Shown: positions 45,126 through 53,863 of the stretch, in pieces
Position numbering within the stretch: the stretch's first letter is position 1
Layout: each line of letters starts with the position of its first letter
NCBI GenBank assembly: GCA_943331105.2
Contig: CALQKH020000009.1
Span: 99,669-163,668, forward strand
Length of the DNA stretch: 64,000 nucleotides
Origin: Akkermansia muciniphila
GTDB lineage: Bacteria > Pseudomonadota > Gammaproteobacteria > Burkholderiales > Burkholderiaceae_C
Reading direction: 5' to 3'
Program-made: the position numbers and the translations under genes
Notes under the pieces: generated by a model
What the model saw: the letters and a program-made list of their open reading frames with translations, nothing else
Told to the model about the DNA's origin: nothing
Databases searched by the model: none

Positions 45126-46297
45126 ATGGTCTTTGGCGAGACTTTTCCGTGTCCACATGCGTGGCTGGTTTTGTGGCCGTGTTGGTGGGTTTCACCAGTT
45201 CTGCGGCGATCGTGTTTTCGGCCGCACAAGCCTTGGGGGCGAGTCCCGAACAAATGGTGTCTTGGATGTGGGCCTTGGGCATTGGCATGGGCGTGACCAG
45301 TTTGGCCTTGAGCCTGTGGTACCGGCTGCCGGTTTTGACGGCTTGGTCAACCCCGGGGGCGGCGGTTTTGGCCGTCAGCCAAGGTGTGAGCTTGCCTGAG
45401 GCCACGGGGGCTTTCATGGTGTGCGCGCTGATGATCGTGTGGGTGGGTTACAGCGGCTGGTTCGAACGCCTCATGTCCAAAATTCCTTTGGCTTTGGCCA
45501 GCGCCTTGTTGGCTGGGGTCTTGGCCCGCTTTGCGCTGGATGCGGTGGGGGCGGTGGCACACGCCCCCGTGTTGGTGGTGACCATGACATTGAGTTATCT
45601 GCTGGGTCGGCGCTGGTGGCCGCGCTGGTCGGTGCCGGTTGTGTTGCTGGTGGGCATGGCCGTGGCAGCAGTGCAAGGCCAGTTGCATGTGTCCAGTGTG
45701 GTGTGGTCTTGGGCCTTGCCTGTGTGGGTGGGTCCCACATGGAGCTGGGCGACCATGGTCAGTGTGGCCTTGCCACTTTTTGTGGTGACCATGGCATCGC
45801 AAAACCTGCCCGGCGTGGCCGCACAACGTGCCTCGGGCTACGACATCCCGGTGTCACCCGTGGTGGGTGCGACCGGTTTGGCCAGTCTGTTGTTGGCCCC
45901 ATTTGGCGGCTATGCGCTCAACTTGGCGGCGATCACCGCGGCCATTTGCATGGGCAAAGAGGCTCACCCTGACCCCAGTCGTCGCTACACCGCCTCGGTC
46001 GCGGCGGGTTTGTTGTACATCGGCCTGGGACTGGCGGGCGGCACGATTGTGAGCCTGATGGCGGCGTTTCCGCAGGCGCTGGTGTTGGCCGTGGCGGGCT
46101 TGGCTTTGCTCGGCACCATGGCCTCGGGTTTGTCTGTGGCCTTCAAGGACGAGCAGCACCGCGAAGCTGCGCTGCTCACATTTTTGGTGACCCTGTCGGG
46201 CGTGACGGTGGCCGGGGTGGGTTCGGCCTTTTGGGGTGTGGTGGTGGGTGTTTTGGCGCAGTGGTTATGGTCTCGGCGCCAAACGCCCTCACATTGA
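45122..46297 (+). CDS. BenE-type benzoate/proton symporter family transporter
   Basis: Integral membrane transporter of 391 aa with about twelve helices. It has the family segments VGFTSSAAIVFSAAQALGAS, VLTAWSTPGAAVLAVSQGVS, VTMASQNLPGVAAQRASGYD and FGGYALNLAAITAAICMGKE. BenE carries benzoate in Acinetobacter; many homologues have no proven substrate, and no benzoate genes are nearby. It overlaps the upstream kinase by 4 bp and converges with the FAD oxidase, the two coding ends overlapping by 9 bp. Confidence 0.9.
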   Translation: MNGLWRDFSVSTCVAGFVAVLVGFTSSAAIVFSAAQALGASPEQMVSWMWALGIGMGVTSLALSLWYRLPVLTAWSTPGAAVLAVSQGVSLPEATGAFMVCALMIVWVGYSGWFERLMSKIPLALASALLAGVLARFALDAVGAVAHAPVLVVTMTLSYLLGRRWWPRWSVPVVLLVGMAVAAVQGQLHVSSVVWSWALPVWVGPTWSWATMVSVALPLFVVTMASQNLPGVAAQRASGYDIPVSPVVGATGLASLLLAPFGGYALNLAAITAAICMGKEAHPDPSRRYTASVAAGLLYIGLGLAGGTIVSLMAAFPQALVLAVAGLALLGTMASGLSVAFKDEQHREAALLTFLVTLSGVTVAGVGSAFWGVVVGVLAQWLWSRRQTPSH

Positions 46298-47716
46298 AAA
46301 AATCTTCCCAGGGTTCATGATGTTGTGCGGGTCCAGCGCCCGCTTGATGGTGCGCATCATGTCGACGGCGCCTTCGCCGGTTTCGGTGCGCAAGAAGTCC
46401 ATCTTGTGCAGGCCGATGCCGTGCTCGCCCGTGCAGGTGCCGCCCAGACGCAGAGCGCGGCTGACCAGTTGTTGGTTCAGCGCTTCGGCGGTTTCGCATT
46501 CTTGCGGGTTGTTCGGGTCGATCAAATAGCCAAAGTGGAAATTGCCGTCGCCCACATGGCCGACCAAAAAGTAGGGCAGGCCGCTGGCGTCGGTTTCGGT
46601 GATGGAGTCGAGCAGGCAATCGGCCAGGCGGCTGATCGGCACGCAGGTGTCGGTGCTGATGGCGCGGCAGCCGGGCTTGCTCTGGATGGCTGCAAAGTAG
46701 GCGTTGTGCCGTGCTGTCCACAAGCGCGTGCGCTCCTCTGGCGTGGTGGCCCATTCAAACGCGTTGCCGCCAAATTCGCTGGCGATTTCTTGCACCGTTT
46801 CTGCTTGCTCCTTCACGCCCGCAGGCGAGCCGTGAAATTCCATCAGCAGCATGGGCTCTTCGCGCAGGCCCAGCTTGGCATACGCATTGACCATGCGCAC
46901 CGTGTTGTGGTCGATCAGTTCCACGCGGGCGATTGGCACGCCCAGCTGGATGGTCTGGATCACGGTGTGTACCGCTGCCTCAATGCTGGGGAAGGAACAA
47001 ATGGCCGCCGAGATGGCCTCGGGCAAGGGGTACAGGCGCACGGTGACCTCGGTGATCACGCCCAAAGTGCCTTCGCTGCCCACCATCAGGCGCGTCAGGT
47101 CGTAGCCAGCGCTGGATTTTTTGGCACGGGTGCCGGTGCGGATGACTTCGCCCGCAGCGGTGACCACTTCCATGGCCAACACGTTTTCGCGCATGGTGCC
47201 GTAGCGCACGGCGTTGGTGCCGCTGGCGCGGGTGGCGCTCATGCCGCCAATCGTGGCGTCAGCACCCGGGTCAATCGGGAAGAACAGGCCAGTCGATTTG
47301 ATTTCTTCATTGAGTTGCTTACGCGTCACGCCGGGCTGCACCGTCACCGTCAGGTCTTCGCCGTTGATGGCCAAAACTTTGTTCATGCGCGTGAGGTCAA
47401 TGCTGATGCCGCCTTGCACCGCCAGCAAATGGCCTTCAAGTGAAGAGCCTACGCCAAAGGGGATGACCGGTACCTTGTGCTCTGCACAGAGCTTGACCGC
47501 GTCGGCCACGTCTTGGGTGTTTTCGGCAAACACCACGGCGGCGGGTGGCGGCACATGGGTGAAGGCCGATTCATCACGCCCATGCTGCTCGCGGACCACC
47601 AGCGCGGTTGAGCAGTTGGTGCCAAAGCGGGCTTTGAGGGCCGTCAAAAACGCTTCGGGCACAGCACGTTGTGCAATTTCGGGGGCCAGGTGAGCTGCGG
47701 CGATGGGGGCGTTCAT
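46289..47716 (-). CDS. FAD-binding oxidase, D-lactate dehydrogenase/GlcD type
   Basis: Flavoprotein of 475 aa in the vanillyl-alcohol-oxidase fold that oxidises D-2-hydroxy acids (D-lactate or glycolate). The FAD-binding half has VIPFGVGSSLEGHLLAVQGG, GVTRKQLNEEIKSTGLFFPI, GADATIGGMSATRASGTNAV and GYDLTRLMVGSEGTLGVI. The C-terminal half has VGHVGDGNFHFGYLIDP, GTCTGEHGIGLHKM and ALDPHNIMNPGKIF. The start at 47716 has GGAG 6 bp upstream; the frame is open further, but without homology. It is divergent from the cobalamin gene over a 219-bp spacer that contains a REP-like palindrome. Confidence 0.93.
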   Translation of the reverse strand: MNAPIAAAHLAPEIAQRAVPEAFLTALKARFGTNCSTALVVREQHGRDESAFTHVPPPAAVVFAENTQDVADAVKLCAEHKVPVIPFGVGSSLEGHLLAVQGGISIDLTRMNKVLAINGEDLTVTVQPGVTRKQLNEEIKSTGLFFPIDPGADATIGGMSATRASGTNAVRYGTMRENVLAMEVVTAAGEVIRTGTRAKKSSAGYDLTRLMVGSEGTLGVITEVTVRLYPLPEAISAAICSFPSIEAAVHTVIQTIQLGVPIARVELIDHNTVRMVNAYAKLGLREEPMLLMEFHGSPAGVKEQAETVQEIASEFGGNAFEWATTPEERTRLWTARHNAYFAAIQSKPGCRAISTDTCVPISRLADCLLDSITETDASGLPYFLVGHVGDGNFHFGYLIDPNNPQECETAEALNQQLVSRALRLGGTCTGEHGIGLHKMDFLRTETGEGAVDMMRTIKRALDPHNIMNPGKIFSM

Positions 47717-47863
47717 GGTGTCTCCAGGGGTGGCTGAGGCGTCCGCAGGTGGGCAGCAGGTCCTGCCGCCAAACATGCGAAATCGCAGTTTACGCCGCAA
47801 ACCATGGCCTTGCTGTCCTTTGTCAGACAAGTTAAGGGGACTTGGCCGACAATCAAGCATCTC

Positions 47864-47887
47864 TGTAGCAGCCCACCTGCTGGGCGA
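47864..47887. repeat. REP-like palindrome, copy 1
   Basis: TGTAGCA leads into the stem GCCCA-CCTGC-TGGGC (47871-47885), followed by GA. Copy 2 at 50778-50802 shares the TGTAG-AGCCCAC prefix and the TGGGCGA end. The TGTAGGAG-type head followed by an imperfect palindrome is the form of bacterial REP elements. Confidence 0.5.
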
Positions 47888-47935
47888 TTTTTGCAGACCC
47901 TGCACGCTTGAGCGAACCAAAAAGAAAGCAATACC

Positions 47936-48502
47936 ATGGGCAACCGACTCACACAAATTGCCACCCGTACGGGTGACAACGGCACCACCGGCCTGGGCAA
48001 CAACCAGCGCGTGTCCAAAAACAGCCTGCGCGTGCACGCCATGGGCGAGGTGGACGAGCTCAATTCCAACATTGGCGTCTTGTTGTGCGAAGACATGGCC
48101 GCTGACGTGCGCGATCTGCTGGTAGAGGTGCAACACCAGTTGTTCAACTTGGGGGGCGAGCTGTCGATCCCCGGTTTTGAGTTGCTCAAAGAAGAAGCTG
48201 TGGCGGCCCTCGATGAGGCGCTTGAAAAATACAACGCGCAGCTGCCTAAGCTGGAAGAGTTCATCTTGCCCGCGGGCACGCGGGGTGCCTCGCAAGCCCA
48301 CGTGTGCCGCACCGTGGCGCGCCGTGCTGAGCGCGCCTGTGTGGCCTTGGGCAACGAAGAGGCCATCAACGAAACCCCGCGCCAGTACCTCAACCGGTTG
48401 TCTGACCTGATGTTTGTACTGGCTCGCGTGCTCAACCGCATCAATGGCGGGGACGATGTGTATTGGAAGAGCCAGCGCATGGCGAAAGACCCTGTCGCCT
48501 AA
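47936..48502 (+). CDS. Cob(I)yrinic acid a,c-diamide adenosyltransferase (PduO type)
   Basis: ATP:corrinoid adenosyltransferase (188 aa) that makes adenosylcobalamin. It begins MGNRLTQIATRTGDNGTTGL, with the ATP-binding TRTGD-GTTGL. The AMGEVDELNSNIGVLLCED helix is followed by the conserved RAERACVALGNEE and the C-terminal QYLNRLSDLMFVLARVLNR. The length is typical of the PduO/MMAB class. No cobalamin riboswitch is visible in the 219-bp leader, and no other B12 genes are nearby. Confidence 0.95.
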   Translation: MGNRLTQIATRTGDNGTTGLGNNQRVSKNSLRVHAMGEVDELNSNIGVLLCEDMAADVRDLLVEVQHQLFNLGGELSIPGFELLKEEAVAALDEALEKYNAQLPKLEEFILPAGTRGASQAHVCRTVARRAERACVALGNEEAINETPRQYLNRLSDLMFVLARVLNRINGGDDVYWKSQRMAKDPVA

Positions 48503-48563
48503 GTGCGTGTTTTCAGGGTTTTTGGGGTGACAGCGCGATGTGCCCACTGCTACGCTGTTCCCC

Positions 48564-50660
48564 ATGAACACCGACAAACCTGTATCGGCCCCTGCGCCTC
48601 ACTTGCCGCAGATCCGGCTTTACCAAAACTGGCTGCGTGACGAGCGCGGCTTGAGCTTTGCCACCTACAACGACCTGTGGCGTTGGTCGGTGACCGAGCT
48701 GGACGCGTTCTGGCAAAGCATCTGGGATTACTTTGACTTTCAGTCGCCCACGCCGCACACGGCGGTGCTGGCCAACAACGTCATGCCCGGGGCCAAGTGG
48801 TTCACCGGGGCTCAAACCAATTACGCCCACCAAGTGCTGCGACATGTGCAGCCTGCGCACACGGCGGGGTTTTTGGCCGTTGTCAGCCACAACGAAAAAG
48901 GTCTGCGTCGCGAGATGACCTGGCCCGAGCTGCGCCGTCAAGTGGCTGCCATGGCCTTGCACCTGCAAGCCAAAGGGGTGAAGCCCGGTGACCGGGTGGC
49001 GGCTTACATGCCCAACATCCCTGAGGCCATGGTGGCGTTTTTGGCCACGGCCAGTATTGGCGGTGTGTGGAGCATTTGTGCGCCCGACATGGGCACCAAC
49101 GCGGTGTTGGACCGTTTCAAACAGATCGAGCCCAAAGTGCTCGTGGCTGTGGATGGTGTGAGTTATGGCGGACGTGACTTTGACCGCATGGCCGTGGTGC
49201 AAGAGCTGCAAAACGCATTGCCCAGTGTGCAACACGTGGTCATTCATGAGAACTTGGGTACGCTGGACCTGGCCAGTTGCGATGTGGGGGCCAGCGTGCA
49301 GATGTCGGCCATCATGGCGCGGGACGACGCTGAGGTGCAGGCCTTTGAGCCCATGTGGCTGCCCTTTGACCACCCACTGTGGATTGTTTATTCGAGCGGC
49401 ACCACTGGCCTGCCCAAACCCATCGTGCATGGCCATGGCGGTACCGTGATCGTGGCGTTGGCCAACAAGATCTTGCACAACGACATTGGCTGCAGTTATC
49501 AACCCAACAGTTGGGGCGAGCGCTTTCATTGGTACAGCTCCACCGGTTGGGTGATGTGGAACGCGCAAGTCGCCGGCCTGCTGAATGGCGTGACTTGCGT
49601 GATTTATGACGGCAACCCCGGTGGCAGCAAAGACAAGCCGGACTGGGGTATTTTGTGGCGCATGGCGGCCGAAGAAAAGGTCACTTTTTTTGGTGCGGGT
49701 GCGGCGTTCTTTGCCAACTGCCAAAAGTCCGGTGTGGACATTGCGCGCTGTGGTGATTTGTCGTGGGTGCGCGCCTTGGGCACCACGGGTTCGCCCTTGT
49801 CGCCAGAAACCCAAAGTTGGGGCGTCGATCAGTTCAAGGCCATCGGCACAGACATTTGGTGGTGCAACATCTCGGGCGGCACCGACTTTGCGGGCGCCTT
49901 TGTCGGCGGTCACCGCGAGCTGCCGCAAGAGCCCGGCGTCATGCAATGCCGAGAACTCGGCTGCGCGGTCGAGGCCTGGAACGAAGCCGGTGAGCCTGTT
50001 TTGGGTGAAGTGGGCGAGCTGGTCTGCACCCAGCCGATTCCGTCCATGCCGCTGTACTTTTGGAACGACAAGGAAAACGCCCGCTATCTGGCGAGCTATT
50101 TCGAAATGTACCCCGCAGGTCACGGCCGCATGCCCGGTGGCGGGGATGGTCCGGCCAGCATGGGCGGCGTCTGGCGACACGGCGACTGGTTGCGCATCGG
50201 CAACGCGCAAGGCGAGGGCGAAGGCTGTGTGATCTTTGGCCGCAGCGATGCCACCATCAACCGCTACGGCTTGCGCATGGGCACCAGCGAGCTGTACAGC
50301 GCCGTCGAGGCCTTGCCCGAAGTCATGGACTCGATGGTGGTGGACCTGGAATATTTGGGCAAGGAAAGCTACATGCCGCTGTTTGTGGTGCTGCGCCCCG
50401 GCGCCACGTTGGATGATGCCCTCAAGGCCAAACTCAACAACGCCATCAAGGTGGCGCTCAGCCCGCGCTTCATTCCGAACGACATCTTTCAGGTGGCCGA
50501 GATCCCGCGCACCCTGTCTGGCAAAAAGCAGGAGCTGCCGATCAAGAAGCTCATGCTGGGCCAACCGCTGGAAAAAGTGGTCAACAAAGACGCCATGGCC
50601 AATCCGGGGTGTCTGGATTGGTATGTGGATCTGGCCAGGCGGCATTTGGCCAAAACCTGA
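48564..50660 (+). CDS. aacS: Acetoacetate--CoA ligase
   Basis: Adenylate-forming enzyme (698 aa) that converts acetoacetate, ATP and CoA to acetoacetyl-CoA, linking ketone-body or polyhydroxybutyrate breakdown to acetyl-CoA. The N-terminal ACAS-type segment FWQSIWDYFDFQSPTPHTAV is followed by the P-loop YSSGTTGLPKPIVHGHGG near residues 275-290 and the family block WYSSTGWVMWNAQVAGLLNG. Later come WWCNISGGTDFAGAFVGGH and the C-terminal catalytic Lys654 in TLSGKKQELPIKK. The ATG at 48564 is preferred to a GTG eight codons upstream. Confidence 0.93.
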   Translation: MNTDKPVSAPAPHLPQIRLYQNWLRDERGLSFATYNDLWRWSVTELDAFWQSIWDYFDFQSPTPHTAVLANNVMPGAKWFTGAQTNYAHQVLRHVQPAHTAGFLAVVSHNEKGLRREMTWPELRRQVAAMALHLQAKGVKPGDRVAAYMPNIPEAMVAFLATASIGGVWSICAPDMGTNAVLDRFKQIEPKVLVAVDGVSYGGRDFDRMAVVQELQNALPSVQHVVIHENLGTLDLASCDVGASVQMSAIMARDDAEVQAFEPMWLPFDHPLWIVYSSGTTGLPKPIVHGHGGTVIVALANKILHNDIGCSYQPNSWGERFHWYSSTGWVMWNAQVAGLLNGVTCVIYDGNPGGSKDKPDWGILWRMAAEEKVTFFGAGAAFFANCQKSGVDIARCGDLSWVRALGTTGSPLSPETQSWGVDQFKAIGTDIWWCNISGGTDFAGAFVGGHRELPQEPGVMQCRELGCAVEAWNEAGEPVLGEVGELVCTQPIPSMPLYFWNDKENARYLASYFEMYPAGHGRMPGGGDGPASMGGVWRHGDWLRIGNAQGEGEGCVIFGRSDATINRYGLRMGTSELYSAVEALPEVMDSMVVDLEYLGKESYMPLFVVLRPGATLDDALKAKLNNAIKVALSPRFIPNDIFQVAEIPRTLSGKKQELPIKKLMLGQPLEKVVNKDAMANPGCLDWYVDLARRHLAKT

Positions 50661-50777
50661 GTTGTCACTCAATTGCGCCAGACTCGGGCGCTAACAGGGG
50701 TGCGGGGCTTCGACGAGAACCCACCCCAGCGGCCTGGCTCAAAGCGATGGCGCGTCTGTATCAGGCAGACGTATTTT

Positions 50778-50802
50778 TGTAGGAGCCCACCCCTGTGGGC
50801 GA
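50778..50802. repeat. REP-like palindrome, copy 2
   Basis: TGTAGGA leads into a perfect 6-bp stem GCCCAC-CCCT-GTGGGC (50785-50800) followed by GA. It lies 118 bp after aacS and resembles copy 1 at 47864-47887. It could also weakly terminate aacS, but no U-run follows. Confidence 0.5.
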
Positions 50803-50856
50803 ATGGCTGCGCGCCCACCACCAAGGCCTCGTTGGGATACATCAGAGGCTTTTAGA

Positions 50857-50921
50857 CGACTTTTATTCCGACAAATGAAAAAAAGTCGCGACTAAATTCC
50901 AAAGTGATTCAAAAAAGTCGC
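50857..50921. promoter_or_regulatory. AAAAGTCG box cluster upstream of the AAA ATPase gene
   Basis: AAAAGTCG occurs on the minus strand at 50857-50864 and on the plus strand at 50881-50888 and 50913-50920. The middle copy overlaps the perfect palindrome AGTCGCGACT (50884-50893). All lie within 70 bp upstream of the ATPase start. This looks like an operator array, but no regulator is adjacent; the ATPase itself has no recognisable DNA-binding domain. Confidence 0.35.
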
Positions 50922-50924
50922 AAA

Positions 50925-52064
50925 ATGACGGGTATGAAACGCTACCTTGATGCCCGTGTCCAGGCTGATCTGGCCCACAAAATGGTGTTCCTCACAGGGC
51001 CGCGCCAGGTGGGTAAAACCACCCTCAGCCGCCAATTGATTGCGCAGCAAGGCGGTCAGTACCTCAATTACGACGTTCCCGCCGACCGTGCACTGATCAC
51101 CCACCAGCGCTGGAGCCCCCAAGCGCCTTTGCTGGTACTCGATGAAATCCACAAAATGTCCGACTGGAAAGCCTGGCTCAAAGGCGTGGTCGACGGCAAA
51201 CCCGTTAACCAGCAACTGCTGGTCACGGGAAGCGCCCGAATGGACACCTTCAGACAAAGTGGGGAATCCTTGGCGGGGCGCTTTTTTGGTTTGCGCTTGC
51301 ACCCACTTTCGGTGCGCGAATGGTGTGAACAAACCGGGGCCACGCCTGATGCCGCGCTGAACCATTTGCTGGAGCGCGGCGGATTTCCCGAGCCCTGCCT
51401 GGCGCCGGACAATGAACAGGCCGAGCGCTGGCGCAGGCAGTATTTTGATGGCTTGGTGCGCAACGACGTGCTGGAGTTTTCGCGCATTCAGGAGGTCAAC
51501 GCCATCCGTCTGTTTGCCCAAATGCTGCGTTCGCGCGTGGGTTCGCCCCTGTCGCTGGCCAGTATGGCGCGCGACTTGGCCGTGTCGCCAGTCACGCTCA
51601 AGAAATACCTCGACATTCTGGAGGCGCTCTACATCGTATTTGTGGTGCGCCCCTTCCACGACAACATCGCCCGCGCCACGCTGCAAACGCCCAAGGTCTA
51701 CTTTTACGACACGGGCCTGGTCGAAGGCGACGAGGGCCTGCGCTTTGAAAACCTGGTGGCCACCGCCTTGCTCAAGCATGTGCAATGGCAGCACGACGTG
51801 CAGGGCAAAGAGACGGGACTGCATTACATCCGCACCAAAGACGGTGCCGAGGTGGACTTCGCCCTGAGTGAAAAAAACCAGCTCACGCAGCTCGTCGAAT
51901 GCAAGTTATCCGACGAAAAACCGCACCGCGCATTGCAACGCTTCGCCTTGGAAAAAGCACCGGTGCAGGCCGTGCAGGTGGTGCGCAATGCCCGACACAG
52001 CTACACGCTGGGAGACATTCAAATTGCAGTGGCGGCGCAATACTTGTCTGGACTCGCTGCTTGA
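50925..52064 (+). CDS. AAA ATPase of the AAA_14/DUF4143 family
   Basis: A stand-alone P-loop ATPase of about 379 aa. The N-terminal AAA_14 domain has FLTGPRQVGKTTLSRQLIA (Walker A), LLVLDEIHKMSDWKAWLKG (Walker B) and LLVTGSARMDTFRQSGESLA (sensor 1). The C-terminal DUF4143 domain has MARDLAVSPVTLKKYLDILE, a winged-helix-like stretch, and ends with a nuclease-like EVDFALSEK...LVECKLSDEK segment. Function of the family is unknown. The genes are typically scattered accessory cargo, consistent with its isolated place between housekeeping genes. ATGs at 50925 and 50934 are both plausible starts. Confidence 0.88.
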   Translation: MTGMKRYLDARVQADLAHKMVFLTGPRQVGKTTLSRQLIAQQGGQYLNYDVPADRALITHQRWSPQAPLLVLDEIHKMSDWKAWLKGVVDGKPVNQQLLVTGSARMDTFRQSGESLAGRFFGLRLHPLSVREWCEQTGATPDAALNHLLERGGFPEPCLAPDNEQAERWRRQYFDGLVRNDVLEFSRIQEVNAIRLFAQMLRSRVGSPLSLASMARDLAVSPVTLKKYLDILEALYIVFVVRPFHDNIARATLQTPKVYFYDTGLVEGDEGLRFENLVATALLKHVQWQHDVQGKETGLHYIRTKDGAEVDFALSEKNQLTQLVECKLSDEKPHRALQRFALEKAPVQAVQVVRNARHSYTLGDIQIAVAAQYLSGLAA

Positions 52065-52121
52065 GTGAAAACGGCGCGCCGCTCTCGCGTGCACGCCGTC
52101 TACCCAGACCAGAACCCAAAA

Positions 52122-53099
52122 TCAGTTCTTGTGCAGTTCAGCGTTCAACTCGCCCCAGCTCTTGTTGCGCGGGATGGCGTGCAAGGCGCCCGACTGTGAA
52201 TCGCGGCGGAACAGGATGCCGTTTTTGCCGGACAGCTCTTTGGCTTTCATGACCGAACCGTCGGGCATTTGCACGCGGCTGCCACCGGTGATGTAGCAGC
52301 CAGCTTCGACGATGCAGTCGTCGCCCAGCGAAATGCCGATGCCGGCGTTCGCGCCCAGCAAGCAGCGCTTGCCGACTTTGATGACTTCTTTGCCGCCACC
52401 GGACAGCGTGCCCATGATGGACGCGCCGCCACCGATGTCGCTGGCGTCATCGACCACCACGCCTGCGCTGATGCGGCCTTCGACCATGCTGGCGCCCAAG
52501 GTACCCGCGTTGAAGTTGCAAAAGCCTTCGTGCATGACGGTGGTGCCGCTGGCCAAGTGTGCGCCCAGGCGCACACGGTCGGCGTTGGCAATGCGCACGC
52601 CCGATGGGATCACGTAGTCTGTCATTTGAGGGAACTTGTCCAGGCCCTTGATCTCCAACACGCGGCCGGTCCCACGGGCTTTCAGGCGGGCGGCAGGCAC
52701 ATCGGCCAGGGCGCAGGGGCCAAAGTTGGTCCAGGCCACGTTGGGCAGCAGGCCAAAGATGCCGGTCACGTTGGCACCGTGTGGCAACACCAGGCGGTGG
52801 CTCAGCAGGTGCAGGCGCAGGTAGGCGTCGTGCGTGTCGGCGGGGGCGTCGGCCAGGCTTTTGATCTCGGTGCGCACGGCCACCACGGTGGCGTTGCGCA
52901 CGCTGCAGGCGACCAGGGCTTGGGCCACGTCAGCGCCCAAAGCGGCGACGGCTTCGGCCTGGGTCAGGCGGGTGCTGCCGCTGGCGGCCACGTCGGCTGC
53001 CAGTTCGGGGGCGGGGAACCAGGTGTCTAGCACAGTGCCGTCAGCGGCGATGGTGGCGAGGCCTGTGGCGCGTGCGCCGGTGGTTTGGAATGTGCTCAT
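52122..53099 (-). CDS. dapD: Tetrahydrodipicolinate N-succinyltransferase, long form
   Basis: Lysine and meso-diaminopimelate biosynthesis enzyme that succinylates tetrahydrodipicolinate (325 aa). The left-handed beta-helix is seen in VVVDDASDIGGGASIMGTLS, GKRCLLGANAGIGISLGDDC and VEAGCYITGGSRVQMPDGS, with a C-terminal LSGKNGILFRRDSQSGA. Length and motifs match the longer DapD class best known from actinobacteria and Pseudomonas, not the 274-residue E. coli form common in betaproteobacteria. It stands alone on the minus strand. Confidence 0.92.
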   Translation of the reverse strand: MSTFQTTGARATGLATIAADGTVLDTWFPAPELAADVAASGSTRLTQAEAVAALGADVAQALVACSVRNATVVAVRTEIKSLADAPADTHDAYLRLHLLSHRLVLPHGANVTGIFGLLPNVAWTNFGPCALADVPAARLKARGTGRVLEIKGLDKFPQMTDYVIPSGVRIANADRVRLGAHLASGTTVMHEGFCNFNAGTLGASMVEGRISAGVVVDDASDIGGGASIMGTLSGGGKEVIKVGKRCLLGANAGIGISLGDDCIVEAGCYITGGSRVQMPDGSVMKAKELSGKNGILFRRDSQSGALHAIPRNKSWGELNAELHKN

Positions 53100-53409
53100 G
53101 GGGTGTTCTTGGGTCTAAAAGCTTTAAAACCTGAATTATCGTGGAGGATATTTGTTCTGCCCACCGAGGGTGTTTTCAGTGAGCCGCGTTGGTGCGCAAA
53201 ACCGAGGTGTCACTTGCGGGCATCCTGTTGCGCCGGGGGGGCTTAGGATGGCATGAAAAGATTCAAGGCCCGGTTTCGGACTCAGGCTGTGGTGGTGGTC
53301 AAAGTGCCGCAGTTGGGTTCTTCGCAGGGCCACGTTGGGGCGTTTGGTCACCTATCAAGCGTGGGAATAGGGTCCGCGTCATCCGACTTCAAAAATTTGG
53401 AGGTGAACC
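53100..53409. other. Non-coding spacer with promoter space for dapD and the catabolic cluster
   Basis: The 310 bp between divergent dapD and the first hydratase gene holds no convincing gene. The clear element is a full-length Shine-Dalgarno GGAGGTGA at 53399-53406, ideally placed before the ATG at 53410. That suggests strong translation of the first cluster gene. A G-run (GGGGGGG, around 53236-53242) is the other notable feature. No regulator gene is adjacent. Confidence 0.6.
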
Positions 53410-53859
53410 ATGATTGACCGTCGGTACATAGGCCATCAGATGCCGGGGTTTGAGGTGCTCGTTGAAAAAGGCCGGCTGCGTTTTTTTGCCAAAGCGACCG
53501 GCCAGACCGACCCTGTGTACACCGACGAAGAGTTTGCCCGTTCACAAGGCCATCCGACTTTGCCTGTGCCGCCCACTTTCTTCTTTTGTCTGGAGATGGA
53601 GTCGCCCGATCCGGCCGCCATCCGCAACTTGTTGGGCATCGATTACCGCCGACTGTTGCATGGTGAGCAAGGTTTTACCTACCACCGCATGGCTTACGCG
53701 GGGGATGTCCTGCGCTTTGAACAACGCATTGAGGACATCTATGACAAAAAGAACGGTGCCCTTGAGTTTGTCGTGCGCCGAACTCGGGTGAGCAATCAGC
53801 ACGGCCAGTGCGTCGTCGATTTGCGCAATGTCGCGGTTCTGCGCAACAGCGAAGGGTAA
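53410..53859 (+). CDS. MaoC-type N-terminal (FAS1-like) dehydratase domain protein
   Basis: A 149-residue single hot-dog-fold protein with the N-terminal-type MaoC pattern (FAKATGQTDPVYTDEEFARS, then VPPTFFFCLEM and HGEQGFTYHRMAYAGDVLRF). By itself this half usually lacks the catalytic Asp/His pair and pairs with a catalytic half, here the next gene 4 bp downstream. Together they would hydrate a 2-enoyl-CoA, like the ChsH1/ChsH2 heterodimer of steroid side-chain breakdown. It is the first gene of the cluster. Confidence 0.85.
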   Translation: MIDRRYIGHQMPGFEVLVEKGRLRFFAKATGQTDPVYTDEEFARSQGHPTLPVPPTFFFCLEMESPDPAAIRNLLGIDYRRLLHGEQGFTYHRMAYAGDVLRFEQRIEDIYDKKNGALEFVVRRTRVSNQHGQCVVDLRNVAVLRNSEG

Positions 53860-53863
53860 TGGG

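Noticed and set aside
47717..48577. N-terminal extension of the FAD oxidase frame to 48577
   Set aside because: The extra 287 codons run antisense through the adenosyltransferase gene and carry no homology, whereas the ATG at 47716 has GGAG upstream and begins the family sequence.
48513..50672. A 719-codon open frame on the minus strand opposite aacS
   Set aside because: It is antisense to a gene with full acetoacetyl-CoA synthetase motifs. Its translation is rich in His, Gln and Gly with no domain pattern, as expected for a mirror frame of a GC-rich gene.
51906..51914. TTATCCGAC as a DnaA box inside the ATPase gene
   Set aside because: It misses two bases of the TTATNCACA consensus at key positions and is isolated in coding DNA.
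53189..53413. 74-codon open frame between dapD and the hydratase gene
   Set aside because: Low-complexity Gly/Arg-rich translation, no ribosome site, and it overlaps the strong Shine-Dalgarno of the real gene at 53410.
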